A DNA stretch of 37,348 nt, from contig JANXHP010000068.1 of assembly GCA_024958795.1 (NCBI GenBank), positions 1-37,348 of the forward strand. The letters are read 5' to 3'. The translations under genes and the position numbers were made by a program. Under the pieces are notes generated by a model, which did no database searches, was not told the DNA's origin, and was given only the letters and a program-made list of their open reading frames with translations. This DNA is from Candidatus Poseidoniaceae archaeon (GTDB lineage Archaea; Thermoplasmatota; Poseidoniia; Poseidoniales; Poseidoniaceae). Below are positions 32,743 to 37,348 of the stretch, piece by piece. Every line of letters starts with the position of its first letter. Positions within the stretch are counted from its first letter, which is position 1.

Positions 32743-33773
32743 TCATCGCTCATAAATCTGAGTGGATTCGCAAGAACATCAACTCCTGCAAATTGTGTAA
32801 TAGTTCCTCTTGCTATTGATTGTGGGTCATTAAGTGCTTCTTCAATCGTGTTAACTGGAGCGCTTGGAATGCCTTCAAGTAATTCTTCGAGTTTTACTCT
32901 AGTAAAAGGTCTACAAGCATTTTGAACGAGTTTTTCTATCTGTTCTCGCTCAGCGATTCTGCCTGCATTTGTATCCCATTGAGGCTTTGTTGGAATCTCC
33001 AATATCTCTGCCATCTTTTGCCATTGTGGATCACTACCAACTGCAATTACAAACCAACCATCTTCAACTTCAAATGCTCTATATGGGACTAAGTTTGGAT
33101 GAGCAGAGCCCATTCTATGTGGTGACTTACCGCTTTCAAGATAATTATGTGCTTGATTAACAAGTGCTGCGATTGCACAATCCCATAAAGAAATTTCAAT
33201 ATTTTTTGCAACGCCAGTTCTTTCCCGATGTAATAATGCGGCCAATATTGCTGAAACTGCATTTAATCCCGTAATGACATCAATTAATGCCACTCCGACT
33301 TTGTTAGGTGGACCATCCGCTTCACCAGTAACACTCATCAATCCACTTTGTGCTTGCATTGCCAAGTCATATCCGGGATCATCTTTGCGAGGGCCTGTTG
33401 CCCCATAACCAGACATTGAACACAAGATAACATCTTTTGGCATTGGACCTAGTAAGCGTTGAAGTGTCCCTGGTTTGAAATTTTCAACTACTACATCACT
33501 ATCTTCAATCAATCCTCTAATTCGCTCTCTTTCATTTTTCAAATTAGCAGTAATCACTTGTTTGCCTCTATTAGCAGATAAATAGTAGGCTGCAACATCT
33601 TCACCGTCAAAACCTGTAGCGAATGGAGGACCCCAATTTCGAGTATCATCTCCCCAAGGTGCTTCGACTTTAGTTACCTCAGCTCCAAAATCGGATAGAT
33701 ACTGAGTCGCTAATGGACCTGCTAGTATACGTGACAAATCTAGAACTTTGACTCCGCTTAGAATCTCTTGCAT
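32739..33773 (-). CDS. Class III (CaiB/BaiF-type) CoA-transferase, short at the C-terminus
   Basis: The family moves CoA between carboxylic acids through an aspartyl-CoA-type intermediate. Recognisable blocks are VLDLSRILAGPLATQYLSDFGAEVTKVE (residues about 10-37), a NLK-rich strand, VVENFKPGT, SGYGATGP, and DPGYDLAMQAQSG holding the likely catalytic Asp, then IDVITGLNA and EISLWDCA. The usual family length is near 400; this one stops at 344 after NPLRFM, before the normal LGEHT-type end segment. That part may be dispensable or lost. In related archaea and bacteria such enzymes act on branched acids, carnitine-like or bile acids; the substrate here is unknown. ATG 33773 is used, with an AT-rich TATA-like AATTTAG about 30 bases upstream. 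Confidence 0.87.
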   Translation of the reverse strand: MQEILSGVKVLDLSRILAGPLATQYLSDFGAEVTKVEAPWGDDTRNWGPPFATGFDGEDVAAYYLSANRGKQVITANLKNERERIRGLIEDSDVVVENFKPGTLQRLLGPMPKDVILCSMSGYGATGPRKDDPGYDLAMQAQSGLMSVTGEADGPPNKVGVALIDVITGLNAVSAILAALLHRERTGVAKNIEISLWDCAIAALVNQAHNYLESGKSPHRMGSAHPNLVPYRAFEVEDGWFVIAVGSDPQWQKMAEILEIPTKPQWDTNAGRIAEREQIEKLVQNACRPFTRVKLEELLEGIPSAPVNTIEEALNDPQSIARGTITQFAGVDVLANPLRFMSDD

Positions 33774-33885
33774 GCTACGCCCTGTAACTACTAAATTATG
33801 AAAGAAATGGTTGGGAAGTTAGCAAGCCCTCAGCCCTGATAACTTCGATTTCACTCAAGCGCACTTGAATGTATATTGATACTGA

Positions 33886-33900
33886 AAAGAATTATTCTTT
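33886..33900 (-). terminator. Small hairpin with T-run after the Hc1-like gene
   Basis: On the minus strand AAAGAAT-A-ATTCTTTTC forms an inverted repeat ending in a short T-run, starting two bases after the stop codon. A second hairpin (TCAAG-TGCG-CTTGA) lies about 35 bases further. These fit an end of transcription. Confidence 0.4.
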
Positions 33901-33902
33901 AC

Positions 33903-34082
33903 TCAGTTGTTCTTGTCGTTTTGAACTTGAACACGGACACCTTGTGCGTCTGCTTTGATAGCTTGCATAGCCTTTCGCACACGTGTACCTGCTGCACTGT
34001 TGCCCTTGTCGTGCTTTGCAGCATCAACAAGTGCGGAATTCAAATCGTCAATCATCTTCTGAACATTGGCCTCTACGGACAT
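33903..34082 (-). CDS. Hc1/histone-H1-like small DNA-binding protein, 59 aa
   Basis: This gene is too short for the ORF track; I translated it from the minus strand. The 59 residues begin MSVEANVQKM and contain KGNSAAGTRVRKAMQ at about 26-40, which matches the KGNKAA-x-RVR core of the bacterial Hc1 (histone H1-like) N-terminal domain in Chlamydiae and Bacteroidetes. The whole chain should form two long helices as a hairpin. The Lys/Ala tail of Chlamydia Hc1 is absent; the chain ends VQNDKNN. It likely binds or bridges DNA; the activity is inferred from likeness. GGTG lies five bases before ATG 34082, a TATA-like AGATAAAG about 25 bases further, and a terminator-like hairpin follows. The opposite-strand 122-aa ORF (33876-34244) is its shadow. 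Confidence 0.85.
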   Translation of the reverse strand: MSVEANVQKMIDDLNSALVDAAKHDKGNSAAGTRVRKAMQAIKADAQGVRVQVQNDKNN

Positions 34083-34106
34083 AATTACACCGCTGCGTCT
34101 TCGGTC

Positions 34107-34127
34107 TTTATCTATTGCGCCGGCGCA
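34107..34127 (-). promoter_or_regulatory. Promoter of the Hc1-like gene with an adjoining 12-bp palindrome
   Basis: AGATAAAG (minus strand, 34107-34114) is a good TATA box about 25-30 bases before ATG 34082. Directly upstream lies the perfect GC-rich palindrome TGCGCCGGCGCA (34116-34127), which covers the BRE position and could be an operator. Confidence 0.5.
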
Positions 34128-34224
34128 GTTTGGACAATTTTCGGCTTAAACGCAGTACTGCGAAGACTTTACGGAAAATCAACAAAATATATTTTGAGCA
34201 CAATATTTTCTTCGTTTTTGAGAG

Positions 34225-34235
34225 ATTATTATACA
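34225..34235 (+). promoter_or_regulatory. TATA box of aceE
   Basis: ATTATTATACA lies about 55 bases before ATG 34285, in an AT-rich tract, giving a leader of about 30 bases that holds AGGGAG eight bases before the start codon. Confidence 0.5.
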
Positions 34236-34284
34236 ATCAATTGAAAACCCCCATGCTAAAGGGCTGTTTAAGGGAGATGCGTGG

Positions 34285-36960
34285 ATGAGATTTGGTATTC
34301 GCGACACATTACCCGACCCCGACCCTGTGGTTACACAAGAATGGGTTGAGTCAATCCTTGCAGTTGCTGAAAGATTGGGTGATGAAGAAGCCCGTCGCCT
34401 ACTACTTGCAACAGTTGATGCTGCTCAAGATGCTGGAGTCGATATTGATTTGGTCAATACTCCTTATCTGAATACAATTCATCCCTCAATGCAAGGTACA
34501 TATCCAGGCGATTTAGCAATGGAAGTAAAAATACATCAAGTCATTCAATGGAATGCGATGATGATGGTTACTCGCGCTAACAAAGCCAATGATGGAATCG
34601 GAGGGCATATCTCTACATACGCTTCCACAAGCCATGCTTGGGAAGTATGTTTCAACCATTTCTTTAGAGGCAAAGATGGCGATGGTTCGGGAGATCATCT
34701 CTATTGGCAAGGTCATGCTTCACCAGGAATCTATGCTCGCTCTTGGTTAGAAGGTCGATTAACTGAAGAACATATGGATTTGTTTAGACAAGAAGTTGGT
34801 GGCTCTGGATTATCATCCTACCCACATCCGCGACTAATGCCTGAATATTGGGAATTTCCTTCCGTAAGTATGGGATTAGGCGCGATGACCGCAATTCATC
34901 AAGCGAGATTCAATCGTTATCTAGAGGATAGAGGGCTTTGTTCAACCGCCGCTTCTCGCGTATGGTATACAATGGGTGATGGAGAATCTGACGAGCCTGA
35001 ATCATTGTCACAATTATCTCTAGCAGGTAGAGAGGAACTTGACAACATCACTATGACAATGAATTGTAATTTACAACGACTTGATGGACCAGTGCGTGGA
35101 AATTCAAAAATTGTTCAAGAATTAGAAGGCCGCTTTAGAGGTGCTGGATGGAATGTTATCAAGGTCCTATGGGGCAGTTCTTGGGATGCTTTATTTGAAG
35201 CGGATAGCAAAGGATTAATCGCTAAAAGAATGGGCCAATTAGTCGATGGTGATGAGCAAAGAATCATGACTTCAACTGGTGAAATAATCCGCGATGAACT
35301 ATTCAATAGTGATGAATTGAAAGCCCTTGTTTCCCATCTTAATGATGAACAATTAGAAGATTTGTGTGCCGACTTAGGTGGGCATGATTTCCTAAAGATG
35401 CACGCAGCATATGCTACTGCAACTGCACACAAAGGCCAGCCTACAGTTGTGATAATGCGCACGACCAAAGGACATGGCATTGGACCATCCTTTGCAGGAA
35501 AGAATTCTACACATGGTAAGAAAAAGGCAGACATGGATTCAATCAAATGGATGAGAGATGATATTGAATTAGATTTCACTGATAAGCAATTAGAATCTTA
35601 TCCTTATATTCTTCCAAAGAATGTACCAGAGATTGTTGATTATGTTAAAGCACGGCGCGCTGCTTTGGATGGTTTTGTTCCGAAAAGAATTAACTATCCT
35701 TCAACATTGACTTTACCGGCAAATGAAACTTATTCTGCCTTTGATGAAGGTACTAAAGGAAAATCTGAAGTTTCTACTACAATGGCTTTTGTTAGATTGA
35801 TGAGATCTCTAATGAAATCAAAAGAAATCGGTAGTCTAATAGTTCCAATTATTCCAGATGAGGCAAGAACTTTTGGAATGGACCCATTGTTTTCTGAATT
35901 CGGTATTTATCATCCTGAAGGCCAATTATACAAACCAGTAGATCACAAAGTTTTGATGAAATACAAGGAATCAGCAAAAGGTCAAATCTTTGAGGAAGGA
36001 ATTAATGAGGCTGGTGCAACTTCTACTTTTATCGCTTCAGCGACCTCTTATGCAACACATAATTGCCCAACGATTCCATTCTACACATTTTACTCAATGT
36101 TTGGATTCCAACGAGTTGCTGATTTAATTTGGTCAGCAGCAGACCAACGCGCTCGTGGTTTCTTGATGGGAGCGACTTCAGGAAGAACTACGCTAAATGG
36201 TGAAGGATTACAACATCAGGATGGGCATTCTCTTCTAATGGCTCATACTAATTCTGCAGTTCGAGCATGGGACCCAGCATTTGCTTACGAGTTGGCAACA
36301 ATTATCAAACATGGAATTGATGAAATGTATGGTCAAAACAAAGACTTGCTATACTATATCGCAATCTACAACGAAAATCATCCAATGCCCCCTAAGCCTG
36401 AAGGTGTGGATGAAGGAATTATTCGTGGATTGTATCGTTTGCGTGGAGCACCGCAAGGTGATGACAGCCCAGTAGTACGTTTAGTTGCTTCAGGACCGAT
36501 AATGCTACAGGCTTTTGAAGCTGTAGAATTATTGGAAACTTTTGGCATTAGAAGTGAGATTTGGTCTGCTACTTCATATGGTGAATTAAGACGCGAAGGT
36601 TTGGAAGTAAATCGCTGGAATATACAAAATCCGGACAAGAAAGAAAAGCAGCCTTGGGTTCAACAACATCTTGGAAGTGGAGTATATCCTACAATTGCTG
36701 TTTCAGATAATATGGCAGCAGTTCCAGATATGATTCGTCAATGGGTTGGTGGAGATTATACTGTTTTAGGAACTGATGGTTTTGGCAGATCTGATACAAG
36801 ACCTGCCCTACGCCGCTTCTTTGAAATCGATGCAGTTGCTATTACATTAGCTGCACTTTCTTCACTTGTTAGAGATGGTTCATTGGATGCGGAAGTCTAT
36901 GTAAATGCTGAGAAACAATTTGCGATTTCGAATGAGAGAAATGATATCGCAGACTTTTGA
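34285..36960 (+). CDS. aceE: Pyruvate dehydrogenase E1 component, homodimeric type
   Basis: AceE decarboxylates pyruvate with thiamine diphosphate and hands the acetyl group to the lipoyl arm of E2. The 891-residue length matches bacterial AceE. Visible blocks are the N-terminal DGIGGHISTYASTS, HLYWQGHASPGIYAR, the cofactor motif (MGDGESDEPES, near residue 230, ending at CNLQRLDGPVRGNSKIVQ), the middle domain with YSMFGFQRVADLIWSAADQ and GRTTLNGEGLQHQDGHS, and the C-terminal GTDGFGRSDTRPALRRFFE. Most archaea use ferredoxin-dependent pyruvate oxidoreductase or a two-chain E1, so this form points to acquisition from bacteria. ATG 34285 has GGGAG upstream. E2 and E3 genes are not in the window. 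It is divergent from the Hc1-like gene. Confidence 0.95.
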   Translation: MRFGIRDTLPDPDPVVTQEWVESILAVAERLGDEEARRLLLATVDAAQDAGVDIDLVNTPYLNTIHPSMQGTYPGDLAMEVKIHQVIQWNAMMMVTRANKANDGIGGHISTYASTSHAWEVCFNHFFRGKDGDGSGDHLYWQGHASPGIYARSWLEGRLTEEHMDLFRQEVGGSGLSSYPHPRLMPEYWEFPSVSMGLGAMTAIHQARFNRYLEDRGLCSTAASRVWYTMGDGESDEPESLSQLSLAGREELDNITMTMNCNLQRLDGPVRGNSKIVQELEGRFRGAGWNVIKVLWGSSWDALFEADSKGLIAKRMGQLVDGDEQRIMTSTGEIIRDELFNSDELKALVSHLNDEQLEDLCADLGGHDFLKMHAAYATATAHKGQPTVVIMRTTKGHGIGPSFAGKNSTHGKKKADMDSIKWMRDDIELDFTDKQLESYPYILPKNVPEIVDYVKARRAALDGFVPKRINYPSTLTLPANETYSAFDEGTKGKSEVSTTMAFVRLMRSLMKSKEIGSLIVPIIPDEARTFGMDPLFSEFGIYHPEGQLYKPVDHKVLMKYKESAKGQIFEEGINEAGATSTFIASATSYATHNCPTIPFYTFYSMFGFQRVADLIWSAADQRARGFLMGATSGRTTLNGEGLQHQDGHSLLMAHTNSAVRAWDPAFAYELATIIKHGIDEMYGQNKDLLYYIAIYNENHPMPPKPEGVDEGIIRGLYRLRGAPQGDDSPVVRLVASGPIMLQAFEAVELLETFGIRSEIWSATSYGELRREGLEVNRWNIQNPDKKEKQPWVQQHLGSGVYPTIAVSDNMAAVPDMIRQWVGGDYTVLGTDGFGRSDTRPALRRFFEIDAVAITLAALSSLVRDGSLDAEVYVNAEKQFAISNERNDIADF

Positions 36961-36970
36961 TTTCTCTAAA

Positions 36971-36988
36971 CAGGCAACTGAAAGCCTG
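36971..36988 (+). terminator. Weak hairpin after aceE
   Basis: CAGGC-AACTGAAA-GCCTG is a 5-bp stem eleven bases after the aceE stop. It lacks a T-run, so a role as terminator is only possible. Confidence 0.25.
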
Positions 36989-37048
36989 AGCAGACCGTAC
37001 CGTTTGCAGCGACCCACTGCAAGCCCATTGCATTCTCATATGATTGTT

Positions 37049-37348
37049 CTAGAACATCGACCAATCTGTTGCTACAACGTACCACACAATTCCTAAAATC
37101 AAAAAAGCAGGAGCAGCAGCTATTCCTACCAGAGATCCCTTCCACATTGCTTTGTTTTTGATACGAATACCATAAATCAAAATCGTGATCCAAGATAAAA
37201 ATGACACTATGTGCAATAACCCAATAGCATCACCTGAATTAAAAAGAACATCACCTGAATCAGAACGAATTCTATATGGATCAAACAATATCCCTGAGCC
37301 CCATGCCATGATAATGAAAAGATTGGGAATTCCAAAACCAATCCAAAA
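37049..37348 (-). CDS. C-terminal part of a polytopic membrane protein (partial)
   Basis: The frame is open to the right edge of the window on the minus strand, so the ATG at 37309 in the ORF track is probably internal. The visible 99 residues hold three hydrophobic segments (around GIPNLFIIMAWGSGIL, GLLHIVSFLSWITILIYG and GIAAAPAFLILGIVWYVV), separated by a polar Asp/Ser-rich loop and a basic loop (IRIKNKAMWKG). The last residues are TDWSMF. No family can be named from this fragment. It converges on aceE with about 88 bases between them. Confidence 0.6.
   Translation of the reverse strand, partial: FWIGFGIPNLFIIMAWGSGILFDPYRIRSDSGDVLFNSGDAIGLLHIVSFLSWITILIYGIRIKNKAMWKGSLVGIAAAPAFLILGIVWYVVATDWSMF

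Noticed and set aside
33876-34244. 122-aa plus-strand ORF rich in Cys, Leu and Val
   Set aside because: It is the antisense of the Hc1-like gene and its promoter, has no ribosome binding site and starts inside the terminator region.

Overview
The window reads as the genome of a planktonic euryarchaeon of the Marine Group II type (Candidatus Poseidoniales). The archaeal markers are a flap endonuclease 1 with a C-terminal PCNA-binding motif, a Sec61beta translocon subunit, a XerA-type recombinase, a TrmG10-type tRNA methyltransferase, TATA-box promoters and Lrp-type regulation. They sit beside genes usually seen as bacterial: an aa3-type cytochrome oxidase operon, bifunctional RibD and homodimeric AceE. 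The DNA is moderately AT-rich and tightly packed, with several gene pairs overlapping at their 3' ends. The taxonomic placement is inferred from gene content and style, not from a marker tree.

Layout. Positions 1-4.1 kb hold a partial surface protein with a PGF-type C-terminal anchor, a small unknown gene, a membrane protein with a cytoplasmic SAP domain, and a two-helix membrane protein with a Gly/Pro/Ser repeat. Positions 4.1-7.3 kb hold a RimK-like ligase with an RCK_C-like tail, XerA, a small Cys protein and a helix-hairpin-helix protein with a histone-H1-like Lys/Ala tail. Positions 7.4-14.9 kb hold unknown genes mixed with Sec61beta, an NSUN-type m5C methyltransferase, an Lrp regulator, a Toprim protein and a DUF167 protein. 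Positions 15.1-21.6 kb are a respiratory island: coxB-coxA-coxC-coxD, then a Sco-type copper protein. The subunits are enlarged: a Cys/His-bearing N-terminal domain fused to CoxA, a His-rich N-terminal extension on CoxC, and large insertions in CoxB and Sco. tRNA-Ser(TGA) follows.

Positions 21.8-29.9 kb hold a lipoprotein with a long basic cytoplasmic tail, a lipid kinase, RibD and a 1434-residue exported SGNH/propeller/thrombospondin-3 protein. Positions 29.9-30.1 kb hold tRNA-Arg(TCG) with an unusual set of competing inverted repeats beyond its 3' end. Positions 30.1-37.3 kb hold a YkgJ-like Cys protein, TrmG10, FEN1, a short CoA-transferase, a 59-residue Hc1/histone-H1-like protein missing from the ORF track, AceE and a partial membrane protein.

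Together the genes suggest an aerobic heterotroph that oxidises pyruvate through a bacterial-type dehydrogenase, respires through a modified haem-copper oxidase and displays large Ca-binding surface proteins. Its chromatin may use H1-like basic proteins. The most striking leads are the short Hc1-like gene, the HhH/H1-tail protein, the CoxA fusion, the SAP-domain membrane protein and the tRNA-Arg trailer structure. No CRISPR array, rRNA gene or insertion sequence was seen, and no stretch over 300 bases lacks a gene.
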